Assembly: GCF_003075095.1 (NCBI RefSeq)
Contig: NZ_QCZF01000005.1
Location: forward strand, 1-64,000
Source: Blastococcus litoris
GTDB taxonomy: Bacteria; Actinomycetota; Actinomycetes; Mycobacteriales; Geodermatophilaceae
Reading direction: 5' to 3'
DNA: 64,000 bases
Both the position numbers and the translations under genes were made by a program. Below, one piece after another: positions 7,762 through 15,958 of the stretch (positions within the stretch are counted from its first letter, which is position 1; each line of letters opens with the position of its first letter). The notes under the pieces are model-generated. The model searched no databases, was not told the origin of the DNA, and saw only the letters and a program-made list of their open reading frames with translations.

Positions 7762-9705
7762 ATGAGCACGGACGACGACAGGCAGCTCGGCGGGATCGAC
7801 CACATGGCTGCCAGCCCGGTGAGCGGGGCCGGGTTCCTCACCGGCCCGGGCCTCGTCGAGCACCCGGTCAGGTTCGCGGTCGTAGACGGCCGCGCCATCC
7901 ACGACGGCTGCATCGACATGGGCCCGGTGGAGGAGGTCGAGGCGGAGGCCGCCGAGATCGCCCGGCGCCGCGAGCTCCGGCTGACGACCGCGTTCGCCGG
8001 CAGCGAGGACGGCGCGCTCACCGTCGGCCCGCTGGGCATCGGTCTGCCCACGGACTCGAGCTTCCTGTGGACCAACGGGCAGGTGGCCTACGCCGTCGAC
8101 GCCGGGGTGCCCGACCAGCAGCGGGTGACCGACGCGATCAACCACATCCAGGCGAACACCGGCATCCGCTTCACCCTGCGCACCTCGGCCAACGCCGGCT
8201 CGTGGCCCAACTGGATCCAGGTCGTCAGCAACGGCAACGCGTCGTCGAGCTCGTCGCCGATCGGGATGCGCGGGGGCCGTCAGGACCTGCGCCTGGCCGA
8301 CGGCCACCCGTGGGGGGTGCTCGCCCACGAGTTCCTGCACTCCCTCGGCGTCTACCACGAGCAGTCCCGGTCCGACCGCGACTCGTTCGTGGAGATCAAG
8401 TGGGACAACATCAAGGACGGGCCGCCACCCGAGGGCGAGGACGACGCCCGGCACAACTTCCAGACCAAGCCCGGGTCGACCGACTACTTCGACTACGACT
8501 ACGGCTCGCTCATGCACTACCACGCGACGGCGTTCGCCAAGGACACGTCGAAGCCGACGATCGTGCCGCGGCGGTCGGGCGTGACCATCGGCCAGCGCAC
8601 CGGCATGAGCTTCGGCGACCGGCAGACCGTCGCGAAGATGTACGAGCGGTTCTCCGAGAAGGGCTACTCCGGGGTGTGGCGGGCGGGCACCGGGCGCTAC
8701 GCGCTCTGGGTCAACGACACCTGGGAGGGCTTCGCGGCCAAGTGGCAGCAGTGGAGCGCCGACGGCCTGCGGCTGGTCGACGTCCACGTGCGGCCGGTGG
8801 CGAACGGCGCCCGGTACTCCGGGGTGTTCCTCCCCGGCACCGGCGGCCACGCCCTGTGGGCCAACGCGAGCTGGGAGAGCTTCCAGGCCAAGTGGGACGA
8901 GTGGAGCCGGCAGGGCCTGCGGCTGCACGACATCCACATCGCCAACGTCGGCGGCCAGGACCGCTACACCGGTGCCTTCCTCGCCGGCAGCGGCGGGCAC
9001 GCGCTGTGGGTCGGCGCGAGCTGGGACAGCTTCCGGGCCAAGTGGGAGCAGTGGAGCGGGCAGGGCCTGCGGCTGCACGACCTGCACGTGCACCAGGTGG
9101 GCGGCCAGGACCGCTACACCGGCGTCTTCCTGCCCGGCACCGGCGGCCACGCGCTGTGGGTCAACGCCTCGTGGGCGAGCTTCGTGGCCAAGTGGCAGGA
9201 GTGGGCGGGGCAGGGCCTGCGGCTGGTGGACCTCAACCAGCACCGCGTCGGCGGTGAGATCCGGTTCTCCGGCGCCTTCCTGCCGGGGCAGGACGGCTAC
9301 GCGCTCTGGGCCAACGTGACCTGGGAGAGCTTCCGGGCCAAGTGGGAGGAGCTCGCGGGCCAGGGGCTGCGGCTGGTGGACTTCGAGTTCGTCAACCCGC
9401 CGGCCGGCGCGCTGCTGGACGGCGCCGACACCGCGGAGCTGCCCGCCGCGGACGAGGTGCCCGAGCCCTTCGGCGGCATCGTCGACGCCGTGCGGACCGA
9501 GGCGGCCGACGACGGCTACGGGGCCGCCGAGCTCGACGGCCGCGTCCCCGCGACGGTCGGCGCGGGCGGCGCCGAGCTGCCGAACGTGGTCATGCCGCGC
9601 ACGGCCGGCGACGACGAGGGCGCCGGCGGCCGCGCCGGCGACGACACCGCCGTGCCGTCGGGGGCCGGCGCCGGTGCCGGGGGGATGGTCCGGGACGACG
9701 GGTGA
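7762..9705 (+). CDS. Astacin-type zinc metalloprotease with five tandem repeats
   Basis: 647 residues. The astacin zinc signature is complete (HEFLHSLGVYHEQSRSDRD, about residues 192-210) and is followed by a Met-turn, SLMHYHATAF. From about residue 301 there are five tandem 50-residue units with the core GGHALWVNASWxSFxAKWxEW and QGLRL. They resemble the bacterial tandem repeat (BTRD-type) module found in some secreted hydrolases. The C-terminal ~95 residues are acidic and rich in Gly and Ala. No signal peptide is visible, so export, if it occurs, uses another route. GGAG upstream favours the ATG at 7762 over the ATG at 7753. The gene's stop lies one base from the stop of the convergent GH16-like gene. 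Confidence 0.88.
   Translation: MSTDDDRQLGGIDHMAASPVSGAGFLTGPGLVEHPVRFAVVDGRAIHDGCIDMGPVEEVEAEAAEIARRRELRLTTAFAGSEDGALTVGPLGIGLPTDSSFLWTNGQVAYAVDAGVPDQQRVTDAINHIQANTGIRFTLRTSANAGSWPNWIQVVSNGNASSSSSPIGMRGGRQDLRLADGHPWGVLAHEFLHSLGVYHEQSRSDRDSFVEIKWDNIKDGPPPEGEDDARHNFQTKPGSTDYFDYDYGSLMHYHATAFAKDTSKPTIVPRRSGVTIGQRTGMSFGDRQTVAKMYERFSEKGYSGVWRAGTGRYALWVNDTWEGFAAKWQQWSADGLRLVDVHVRPVANGARYSGVFLPGTGGHALWANASWESFQAKWDEWSRQGLRLHDIHIANVGGQDRYTGAFLAGSGGHALWVGASWDSFRAKWEQWSGQGLRLHDLHVHQVGGQDRYTGVFLPGTGGHALWVNASWASFVAKWQEWAGQGLRLVDLNQHRVGGEIRFSGAFLPGQDGYALWANVTWESFRAKWEELAGQGLRLVDFEFVNPPAGALLDGADTAELPAADEVPEPFGGIVDAVRTEAADDGYGAAELDGRVPATVGAGGAELPNVVMPRTAGDDEGAGGRAGDDTAVPSGAGAGAGGMVRDDG
8662..9411 (+). repeat. 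Five 150-base in-frame tandem repeats in the protease gene
   Basis: Units start at 8662, 8812, 8962, 9112 and 9262, each exactly 150 bases (50 codons). Units 2 to 4 are the most alike; units 1 and 5 have diverged. They encode the ALWVNxSW/KWxEW modules. The fixed length indicates a structural repeat, and unequal crossing-over could change the copy number. Confidence 0.9.
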
Positions 9706-9706
9706 G

Positions 9707-10483
9707 CTAGTTCTCCGAGCCGCGGAGGTGGTCGACGACGAGCAGCGGGACGGCGTCGTCGTCCGCCTCCGGGGCGCGGTCCGGGAAGTCGAAGACCGCG
9801 ACCATCATCTGCACCGGGTAGGCCGGTGGCTGCGGGCAGCTGCGGACCACCTCGCCGTCGACGGAGAACTCCGCCCGCTCCGGGGTCCAGTCGACGGCGT
9901 AGGTGTGGAACTCCGCCACGTCGATCGGCAGCCGGACGGCGGCGAAGTCCTCGGGCGTCGCCGGGTCGCGGAAGGCGTGCAGGCCCATCCCGACGGCGGC
10001 CGAGACCCCCGGCTCGACGGCGTCCCCGAAGACCTCGAACACGCAGATCTCGGCGGAGTGCTCGGGCACGTCCTCCAGGCCGACCATCCACCAGGCGGCC
10101 ATCGACCGGGGCGTCAGCTCGGCGCGGGCCCGCATCTCCAGCCGCCCGTGATCGGGCGTCCAGCCCCAGAACGTCTCCTGCTCCTCGCGGACGACGGCGC
10201 CGTCCCGCCACGGCTGCTGGCCGGTCGTGCTGCCGGCCGGCCCGGAGAAGTTGCCCGACTGCACGCCCGAGACCCGCAGCGGCGGTTCGTGCTCGCCGGG
10301 CAGCCAGAGCCCCTGGTCCCGCGGGATCGACAGGCGCAGGCAACCCTCTCCCACGTGGTACGTGGCCGCCGTGGCCGCGCGCGAGCTCCACGCCGGCAGG
10401 TAGTGCGGCAACCAGACCGACCGGTCGAGCGCGGTGCCGTCGAACTCGTCGGCGAAGACGGGGCTGGTGGTGGACGGCGGCAT
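9707..10483 (-). CDS. Glycoside hydrolase family 16-like protein
   Basis: 258 residues with a concanavalin-A-like jelly-roll pattern of the GH16 (laminarinase/endoglucanase) type: FADEFDG at the N-terminus, WTPDHGRLEMRAR before the active strand, and AVDWTPERAEFSVDGEVV after it. In the active strand the usual E-I-D-x-x-E reads EICVFE. Both glutamates (nucleophile and acid/base) are present, but the assisting aspartate is Cys. No signal peptide is seen, so it is cytoplasmic or exported in an unusual way. Loss of the aspartate suggests weak activity or a binding role. Its ATG is separated by only 17 bases from the divergent GNAT gene. Confidence 0.75.
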   Translation of the reverse strand: MPPSTTSPVFADEFDGTALDRSVWLPHYLPAWSSRAATAATYHVGEGCLRLSIPRDQGLWLPGEHEPPLRVSGVQSGNFSGPAGSTTGQQPWRDGAVVREEQETFWGWTPDHGRLEMRARAELTPRSMAAWWMVGLEDVPEHSAEICVFEVFGDAVEPGVSAAVGMGLHAFRDPATPEDFAAVRLPIDVAEFHTYAVDWTPERAEFSVDGEVVRSCPQPPAYPVQMMVAVFDFPDRAPEADDDAVPLLVVDHLRGSEN

Positions 10484-10500
10484 GCCCCGATCCTGGCACC

Positions 10501-11028
10501 GTGCGCGTCGTGATCCGGACCGACCGGTTGCTGCTGCGCGAGCTGTCGATGGACGACCTGGACGCGCTCGCCGCGCTGTACCGGGACCCGGAGGTGCGGC
10601 GGTACTTCCCCGACGGCACCCGCACGTACGAGCAGACGCGCGAGGAGCTGGCCTGGGTCATCGACGTCTACTACCGCCGGTACGGCTACGGGCTCTGGGC
10701 CGCGGTCGACAGGGGCACCGGCTCCTTCGTGGGCCGGTGCGGTCTGCTGCCCTGGGAGATCGGCGGCCGGACCGAGGTGGAGGTCGCCTATCTGCTCGAT
10801 CGAGCCGTGTGGGGCCGTGGCCTGGCCACCGAGGCGGCCCTGGCGATCGCCGGGCACGCGTTCGCCACGCTCCCGGTGGACCGCCTGATCGCGATGGTCG
10901 ACCCCGCCAACACCGCCTCGCGACGCGTCGCGGAGAAGATCGGCATGACGCTGCTCTGGCCCGGCTTCGTGGACGAGTACGGCACCTGCGACGTCTACGC
11001 CGTCCAGCGGACGCCGTCAGCGGGCTGA
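10501..11028 (+). CDS. GNAT family N-acetyltransferase (RimJ/RimL type)
   Basis: 175 residues. The start, VIRTDRLLLRELSMDDLDAL, is typical of ribosomal-protein and amino-group acetyltransferases of the Acetyltransf_3 type. The acetyl-CoA loop is WGRGLATEAALAI, followed by VDPANTASRRVAEKIGM, the C-terminal motif that completes the fold. It should acetylate an amine or protein N-terminus; the acceptor is unknown. The GTG at 10501 has no clear ribosome binding site, and the GTG at 10510 is an alternative. The 3' end overlaps the convergent transporter gene by 34 bases. Confidence 0.85.
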   Translation: MRVVIRTDRLLLRELSMDDLDALAALYRDPEVRRYFPDGTRTYEQTREELAWVIDVYYRRYGYGLWAAVDRGTGSFVGRCGLLPWEIGGRTEVEVAYLLDRAVWGRGLATEAALAIAGHAFATLPVDRLIAMVDPANTASRRVAEKIGMTLLWPGFVDEYGTCDVYAVQRTPSAG

Positions 11029-11864
11029 GCCGCGGGCGTGTCCGGTTCGGCATCGGGGACACCGAAGCGGGCCAGCAGCAGGGCGCAGCCCACCGTGACG
11101 ACGAACCCCACGGCGGCCAGCCAGCCCAGGCCCTCGGCCGGCCGGTCGCCGACCAGCAGCCCCAGCACCGAACCCAGGGCCGCTTCGGTCGCCACCATCG
11201 TGGTGGTCACCGCGACCACGGTGCCGCGCTGGAGGGCCAGCGCACCGGCGAGCAGGCCGGTGAGCGCGGCGATCCCGCCCGCGTACGCGCTCGGATCGGC
11301 GAGGACGCCCGGCAGCTGCACGGGACCCAGGACGCGGGCGGCCAGCGCGCGGACGCCGAAGGAGCACCCGGCCAGCGCGGCCAGCAGGGCCGCGGCGCGA
11401 GGAGAGGGCCGGCTCGGGCTCGCCACGAGCGTCAGGCCGGCGACCAGGACGGCAGCGGCCAGCACCAGCCACCGGACGAGGTCGGACACCTCGGCGGGCC
11501 CCTGCGGTGCCGCCGCCAGCGCGACGGCCACCAGGCCCACGCCCACACCGCCGAGCGCCAGCTTCTCCGCGCGGAGCAGCCGGGAGCCGAGGAAGACGGC
11601 GGCCAGGACGGCGGTCACCCCCAGGCTGGACGCCCGCCCGGCCTGGACCACGAACAGCGGCAGCGCGCGGATCGCCACGACCGACAGCAGGAAGCCGGCC
11701 GCGACCAGCGCGAGGCCCACGAGGTAGCGCGGGTCCACGGCCAGCCGGCCGAGCAGTCCCCCCACGCCGGTCCGTCCCGACCGGGCGACCGCGGCCGCCT
11801 GGAACACCGCGGACGCGCCGTAGCAGAGCGCCGCCCCGGCGATGGCGAGGACCGAGAGGACCAC
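10995..11864 (-). CDS. DMT/EamA-type membrane transporter
   Basis: About 289 residues with nine to ten hydrophobic helices and few charged loops. It has the duplicated layout of drug/metabolite transporters and some likeness to NIPA/EamA proteins (AGAALCYGASAVFQA, LPLFVVQAGRASSLGVTAV). The substrate is unknown. The GTG at 11864 sits five bases after GAGG and begins directly before the first membrane helix. An ATG at 11897 would add 11 mostly polar residues, and the frame is open to 11951. It is divergent from the glycan operon that begins at 12001. Confidence 0.75.
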   Translation of the reverse strand: MVLSVLAIAGAALCYGASAVFQAAAVARSGRTGVGGLLGRLAVDPRYLVGLALVAAGFLLSVVAIRALPLFVVQAGRASSLGVTAVLAAVFLGSRLLRAEKLALGGVGVGLVAVALAAAPQGPAEVSDLVRWLVLAAAVLVAGLTLVASPSRPSPRAAALLAALAGCSFGVRALAARVLGPVQLPGVLADPSAYAGGIAALTGLLAGALALQRGTVVAVTTTMVATEAALGSVLGLLVGDRPAEGLGWLAAVGFVVTVGCALLLARFGVPDAEPDTPAAQPADGVRWTA

Positions 11865-11987
11865 CGCGACCTCGTTTCCGTGACGTTGGTGCCGCATCGC
11901 CCGGGCCGTCAGCAGTCCGGCCCGTCCCACCCGTACCGCCTGTGACGACACCGCGAGTGCGGCTGTACTCGATTCCGTCCGCCGACA

Positions 11988-11993
11988 TAGATT
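11988..11993 (+). promoter_or_regulatory. Candidate -10 element of the glycan operon (leaderless)
   Basis: TAGATT lies 8 to 13 bases before the GTG at 12001, and no Shine-Dalgarno sequence intervenes. This is the arrangement of leaderless messages, which are common in Actinobacteria. No clear -35 box was found. Confidence 0.4.
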
Positions 11994-12000
11994 GCCGGAC

Positions 12001-13275
12001 GTGACGCAGCCGACGGGGGAGAGGCTGGCGAGCGTGGTCCGGCGCCTGCCTCTCTACACCCTGGGCGCGTTCCTGCTCATGACCGCCGCGCTGTCCGCGG
12101 TGGCGTGGACCACCTACCGGTCGGTCGGAACGCTGCCGGGGCGCGACTTCCTCGACGGCCCGGGCTGGCTGGACGCGTGGTTCCAGGGCGACTCGGGCTG
12201 GTACCACCTGATCGCCTCGGAGGGGTACTCCTACACCCCGGGACGGCAGAGCCCGATCGCGTTCTTCCCCGTCTACCCCCTGCTGGTGCACGTCGCGGGA
12301 CAGCTCCTGGGCGGCGACTTCTCCACCGCCGCCGGGCTGGTCACGCTCGCCTGCGCGGCAGGGGCGGCGATGCTGTTCGCCGCCTGGGTGCGGGCGCGGC
12401 TGTCGCCGCGGGCCGCCGTCGTCGCCGTCGTCCTGCTGCTGGTCTACCCGTACAGCTTCTTCCTGTACGGCTCCGGCTACAGCGACGCGTCGTTCCTGCT
12501 CACCACGCTGGGGGCGTTCGCGCTGCTGGAACGCCGGCACTACGTGCTGGCCGGCCTGGTCGGCGCCCTGGCGACCGCCGGCCGGCCGGTGGGGATCGCC
12601 GTCGCGGTGGGCCTGGTCGTGCGCGCGGTCGAGATGATCGCCCAGGACCGTGCGGCCAGCCGCGAGCCGGTGCTCGTCGGCGCCGGCGGACCCGCTCCGG
12701 ACGCCCCGCCGCCCACTCCGTCCGGCCCGCTCCCGTGGCGCGCCCTCGTGCGGGCGGTGCCGGCGGTGCGGTGGCGGCACGCGGCGCTGCTGGTCTCCGG
12801 CGCCGGGCTGCTCGCGTGGATGGTCTACCTGGGCGTGCGGTTCGGCGACCCGCTGGCCTTCGCGACGGTCCAGGGGGCGCCCGGGTGGGAGCAGCCCGGC
12901 GGGCCGCGCACCTGGTTCAAGGTCGCCTTCTTCGGCCTCCTGTACTACCGCGACTGGGACGTCGCCGTCCTCGTGGTGCCGCAGGCGCTGGCCTGCCTGG
13001 CCGCGGTGCTGCTCGTCCGGGTGGTCTGGCGGCGGTTCGGCTGGGGCTACACCGCCTACACCGTGGTGTCGCTGGCCATCCCGATCATCGGCACCAAGGA
13101 CTTCATGGGGTCGGGCCGGTACGTGCTGGCGGCCTTCCCGGTGATCGCCGCGGCCGCGGTGGTGCTGGCCGGCGACCGCCGCCCGCGCTGGCTGGCACCG
13201 GCGGTGGCCGCGGTGCTCCTCGTGGGGACGGTCGTGGCCACGATCGCTTTCGTGCACGGCGTGGAGGTCTCGTGA
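12001..13275 (+). CDS. Polytopic membrane mannosyltransferase-like protein (PIG-V type)
   Basis: 424 residues with about ten membrane helices. The first large external loop contains WFQGDSGWYHLIASEGY. This matches the acidic catalytic-loop pattern (Asp followed by Trp-Tyr and Gly-Tyr) of GT-C mannosyltransferases related to PIG-V. Such enzymes take a sugar from a polyprenyl-phosphate donor on the outer face of the membrane. A Pro-rich loop near residue 235 divides the helices. It is the first gene of a four-gene unit, and the next gene (GT2) overlaps it by 4 bases. A polyprenyl-phosphate-sugar synthase beside it would supply the donor. Confidence 0.75.
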   Translation: MTQPTGERLASVVRRLPLYTLGAFLLMTAALSAVAWTTYRSVGTLPGRDFLDGPGWLDAWFQGDSGWYHLIASEGYSYTPGRQSPIAFFPVYPLLVHVAGQLLGGDFSTAAGLVTLACAAGAAMLFAAWVRARLSPRAAVVAVVLLLVYPYSFFLYGSGYSDASFLLTTLGAFALLERRHYVLAGLVGALATAGRPVGIAVAVGLVVRAVEMIAQDRAASREPVLVGAGGPAPDAPPPTPSGPLPWRALVRAVPAVRWRHAALLVSGAGLLAWMVYLGVRFGDPLAFATVQGAPGWEQPGGPRTWFKVAFFGLLYYRDWDVAVLVVPQALACLAAVLLVRVVWRRFGWGYTAYTVVSLAIPIIGTKDFMGSGRYVLAAFPVIAAAAVVLAGDRRPRWLAPAVAAVLLVGTVVATIAFVHGVEVS

Positions 13276-14021
13276 ACCGGTCGGCCAAGGTCGAGCTGCT
13301 GTCGGTCTTCTTCCCCATGTGGAACGAGGAGGACTACGTCGAGCGGGCGGTGCGCGCCGCCGAGGAGGAGTGCCAGCGCCTCATCGACGTGGGCGAGATC
13401 GCCGCCTACGAGCTGGTGATCATCGACGACTGCTCGACCGACCGGACGCCTGGGATCGCCGACGCGCTCGCCGCGGCCGACCCCCGGGTGCGCGTGGTGC
13501 ACCACCCGGTCAACCGGGGCCTGGGCGGCAGCATCAAGACCGGGTTCGACGCGGTCCGCGGTGACGTCGTCCTCTACACCGACGCCGACCTGCCGTTCGA
13601 GATGCTCGAGCTCGGCCGGGCCCTGCGGGTGCTGCGCCACTACGAGGCCGACATGGTCAGCGCCTACCGGCTCGACCGCACCGGCGAGGGCCCCCGGCGG
13701 GCCGTCTACTCGTTCGTCTACAACGCGCTGGTGCAGATGCTGTTCGGCACCCGTGTCCGCGACATCAACTTCGCGTTCAAGCTGGTCCGCCGGCACGTCC
13801 TCGAGGCGGCGCGGCCGGTCAGCGAGGGCTCCTTCATCGACGCCGAGCTGGTCATCCGCGCCCAGCGGCTGGGCTTCCACATCGTGCAGATCGGCGTCGA
13901 CTACTTCCCGCGCTCGCGCGGGGTGTCGACGCTGTCCTCCGGGTCGGTCATCCGGCGCATGCTCTCGGAGATGCGGAAGCTGCGGTCGGAGCTCGACCGG
14001 TTGCACCCGATCACCCGGTGA
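13272..14021 (+). CDS. Glycosyltransferase family 2, polyprenyl-phosphate sugar synthase-like
   Basis: 249 residues. The GT-A fold is clear: FFPMWNEEDYVERAV at the N-terminus, IIDDCSTDRTPGIADAL, then the metal-binding YTDADLPFE at residue ~98 and a C-terminal acceptor region (NFAFKLVRRH, SRGVSTLSSG). No membrane anchor is present. It resembles dolichol-phosphate-mannose synthases and probably loads a hexose on polyprenyl phosphate at the inner membrane face. Its GTG overlaps the previous stop (GTGA, 13272-13275) and follows GGAGG. Confidence 0.85.
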   Translation: MNRSAKVELLSVFFPMWNEEDYVERAVRAAEEECQRLIDVGEIAAYELVIIDDCSTDRTPGIADALAAADPRVRVVHHPVNRGLGGSIKTGFDAVRGDVVLYTDADLPFEMLELGRALRVLRHYEADMVSAYRLDRTGEGPRRAVYSFVYNALVQMLFGTRVRDINFAFKLVRRHVLEAARPVSEGSFIDAELVIRAQRLGFHIVQIGVDYFPRSRGVSTLSSGSVIRRMLSEMRKLRSELDRLHPITR

Positions 14022-14857
14022 GCCGCCTCCTGGTGGTCAACGCCGACGACATGGGACTCACGCCCGGTGTCTGCCGCGCCGTCGCGCGCGCCCACGAGGG
14101 GGGTGTGGTGACCTCGACGTCGGTGCTGGCGGTGGGGACGGCGTTCGAGCAGGCCGCCGACGCCGTGCGCCAGGCCGGGGACCTCGGGCTCGGGGCCCAC
14201 CTGGCGATCGTCGGCGAGGACCCCCCGCTGCTCTCGGCGCGGGAGATCCCCACGCTGGTCGACCGGCGGGGCCGGTTCCCGCTGTCGTACCGCACGGTGG
14301 TCGCCCGGGGCGCCGCCGGCCGGATCGACGCCGACGACGTGGCCCGGGAGTTCCGCGCCCAGCTCGACCGGGTGCGCGGCATCGGCGTCCCCGTGACCCA
14401 CCTCGACACCCACCAGCACACCCACCTGTGGCCGGCCGTCGCCCGCGTCGTCGTCGACCTGGCGCGGGAGGGCGGCATCCCGTGCGTGCGGCTGCCCGCG
14501 AGCGCCCGTCGCGGGCCGCTGGGCTCCGGCGTGCGGCTGCTGGCGGGGCGGCTGCGCCGGCGGCTGGAGGGGGCCGGCCTGGCGACCACGGAGGCCTACG
14601 CCGGTCTCGACGAGGCCGGGCACCTGGACGGCGCACGGTTCGCCGCGGCGCTGCGCCGCCTGACCGCCGGCACCGCGGGCACCGCCGAGATCAACACCCA
14701 CCCGGGCGAGGCCGGCGACCCGGAGCTGGCCCGGTTCGCCTGGGGCTACCGCTGGGCCGACGAGCTGGACGCGCTCACCGCCCGCACGACCCGTGAGCTG
14801 GTGAACCGGCTCGGCTGGCGGCTGGGTACCTTTGCCGACGTGGCGGGTACCGGGTGA
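14018..14857 (+). CDS. ChbG/HpnK (YdjC) family carbohydrate deacetylase
   Basis: 279 residues with a polysaccharide-deacetylase-like TIM barrel. The metal ligands appear as NADDMG (residues 8-13) and HLDTHQHTH (about 128-136), and a second His pair sits in INTHPG. ChbG removes an acetyl group from chitobiose, while HpnK acts in hopanoid glycan maturation. Here the neighbours (GT-C, GT2, methyltransferase) point to de-N-acetylation of a lipid-linked sugar. It is coupled on both sides through GTGA overlaps. Confidence 0.85.
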   Translation: MSRLLVVNADDMGLTPGVCRAVARAHEGGVVTSTSVLAVGTAFEQAADAVRQAGDLGLGAHLAIVGEDPPLLSAREIPTLVDRRGRFPLSYRTVVARGAAGRIDADDVAREFRAQLDRVRGIGVPVTHLDTHQHTHLWPAVARVVVDLAREGGIPCVRLPASARRGPLGSGVRLLAGRLRRRLEGAGLATTEAYAGLDEAGHLDGARFAAALRRLTAGTAGTAEINTHPGEAGDPELARFAWGYRWADELDALTARTTRELVNRLGWRLGTFADVAGTG

Positions 14858-15522
14858 GCCGCTGGCCCGATCCGGCCGCACGGCAGGCGCTGCAGGCGTA
14901 CCGCACCGCCCCGCCGGGCGACCGCGCGCACGTGCTGGTGCGCTGGCTGAGCTGCCCGTTCCCGCCGGTGGTCGACGCGCTCCCCTCCGCCGGGCGGGTG
15001 CTCGAGGTCGGCTGCGGCCACGGGTTGTTCAGCGCCTACCTCGCCCGTCGCCGCCCGGGCCTGACGGTGCACGGGGTCGACATCGACGCCGCCAAGGTCG
15101 CCGTCGCGACCGCGTCGGAGCGCGTCGAGGGACGGCTCGACTTCGCCGTGGCCCCGTCGGGCGCCGTCCCTCCCGGGCCGTGGGACGCCGTGGTCCTCGT
15201 CGACGTCCTCTACCTGCTCGACGAGGCCGGCCAGCGGGCGCTGCTGGAGTCCTGCGTCGCGGTGCTCGCGCCGGGCGGGGTGCTGGTGGTGAAGGACATG
15301 GCCACCACACCGGCGTGGAAGGCGCGCTGGAACGCCGCGCAGGAGGCGCTGTCGGTGCGGGTCCTGCGCATCACCGAGGGGTCCCCGGAGTTCACCTTCG
15401 TGGAGCCCCGGGAGCGCGCCCGCTGGATGACCGGCGCGGGCCTGGTGGACGTCCGTGAGGAGCGGCTGGACCGCGCCCGGGTGCACCCGCACCACCTGCT
15501 CGTGGGCCGGCGCCCCGCCTGA
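14854..15522 (+). CDS. Class I SAM-dependent methyltransferase
   Basis: 222 residues. SAM-binding motif I is VLEVGCGHGLFSAYLA (about residues 50-65). The acidic residue that holds the ribose is in VHGVDID, and motif II is AVVLVDVLYLL. The N-terminal helix, QALQAYRTAPPGDRAHVLVR, is a small lid. The acceptor is probably an O or N on the glycan or lipid built by the three genes upstream. The GTG start overlaps the deacetylase stop by 4 bases. This is the last gene of the unit. Confidence 0.85.
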   Translation: MSRWPDPAARQALQAYRTAPPGDRAHVLVRWLSCPFPPVVDALPSAGRVLEVGCGHGLFSAYLARRRPGLTVHGVDIDAAKVAVATASERVEGRLDFAVAPSGAVPPGPWDAVVLVDVLYLLDEAGQRALLESCVAVLAPGGVLVVKDMATTPAWKARWNAAQEALSVRVLRITEGSPEFTFVEPRERARWMTGAGLVDVREERLDRARVHPHHLLVGRRPA

Positions 15523-15535
15523 GCGCCCGGCTCAG
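15519..15535. terminator. Short hairpin holding two convergent stop codons
   Basis: CTGAGC and GCTCAG with a 5-base spacer. The left arm contains the TGA of the methyltransferase and the right arm the TGA of the VOC gene on the other strand. The stem is only 6 pairs with no T tract, so any bidirectional terminator function is tentative. Confidence 0.35.
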
Positions 15536-15906
15536 CCGCCGTAGGGCCGGGTGATGACCTCGAGGACGTGGCCGTCCGGGTCGTGCCAGTAGACGCCGCG
15601 CCCGCCGTCGTGGGTGTTGATCTCGCCGGGCTGCTGCTGGAAGGGGTCGGCCCAGTAGTCCAGCCCCCGCTCGCGGATCCGGCCGAAGATCGCGTCGAAC
15701 TCCTCCTCGGACACGAGGAAGGCGTAGTGCCGCGCCACCACGTGCGGATCGTCCATGAAGTCCAGCGACACGTCGTTGTCCAGCTCGACCACGGCGAACG
15801 GGCCGTAGGTGGCCGGCGGACCCAGCCCGAGCACCTCGGCGAGGAAGCGGGCCGACCGCGCCTTGTCGCTGGCCGCGACGATCGTGTGGTTCAGGTGCAC
15901 GGGCAC
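15532..15906 (-). CDS. VOC family protein (glyoxalase/dioxygenase fold)
   Basis: 124 residues with two beta-alpha-beta-beta-beta modules. The start is LNHTIVAASDKARSARFLAEVLGL, the middle VELDNDVSLDFM, and the end is YWHDPDGHVLEVITRPY, where the C-terminal Glu is a typical metal ligand. The family covers glyoxalases, ring-cleaving dioxygenases and drug-binding proteins; this short form cannot be assigned further. I prefer the GTG at 15906, which gives the common MPVHLNHT start; a TTG at 15918 would add four residues. Confidence 0.8.
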   Translation of the reverse strand: MPVHLNHTIVAASDKARSARFLAEVLGLGPPATYGPFAVVELDNDVSLDFMDDPHVVARHYAFLVSEEEFDAIFGRIRERGLDYWADPFQQQPGEINTHDGGRGVYWHDPDGHVLEVITRPYGG

Positions 15907-15958
15907 GCGCGCATGCAAGCACGGTGCCGGCCGGTCCGGGAGGCCCTCGTGCGCGGGG

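Noticed and set aside
8662-9411. Regular 150-base repeats that could be mistaken for a CRISPR-like or satellite array.
   Set aside because: They are contiguous, in frame and encode a protein module; there are no unique spacers.
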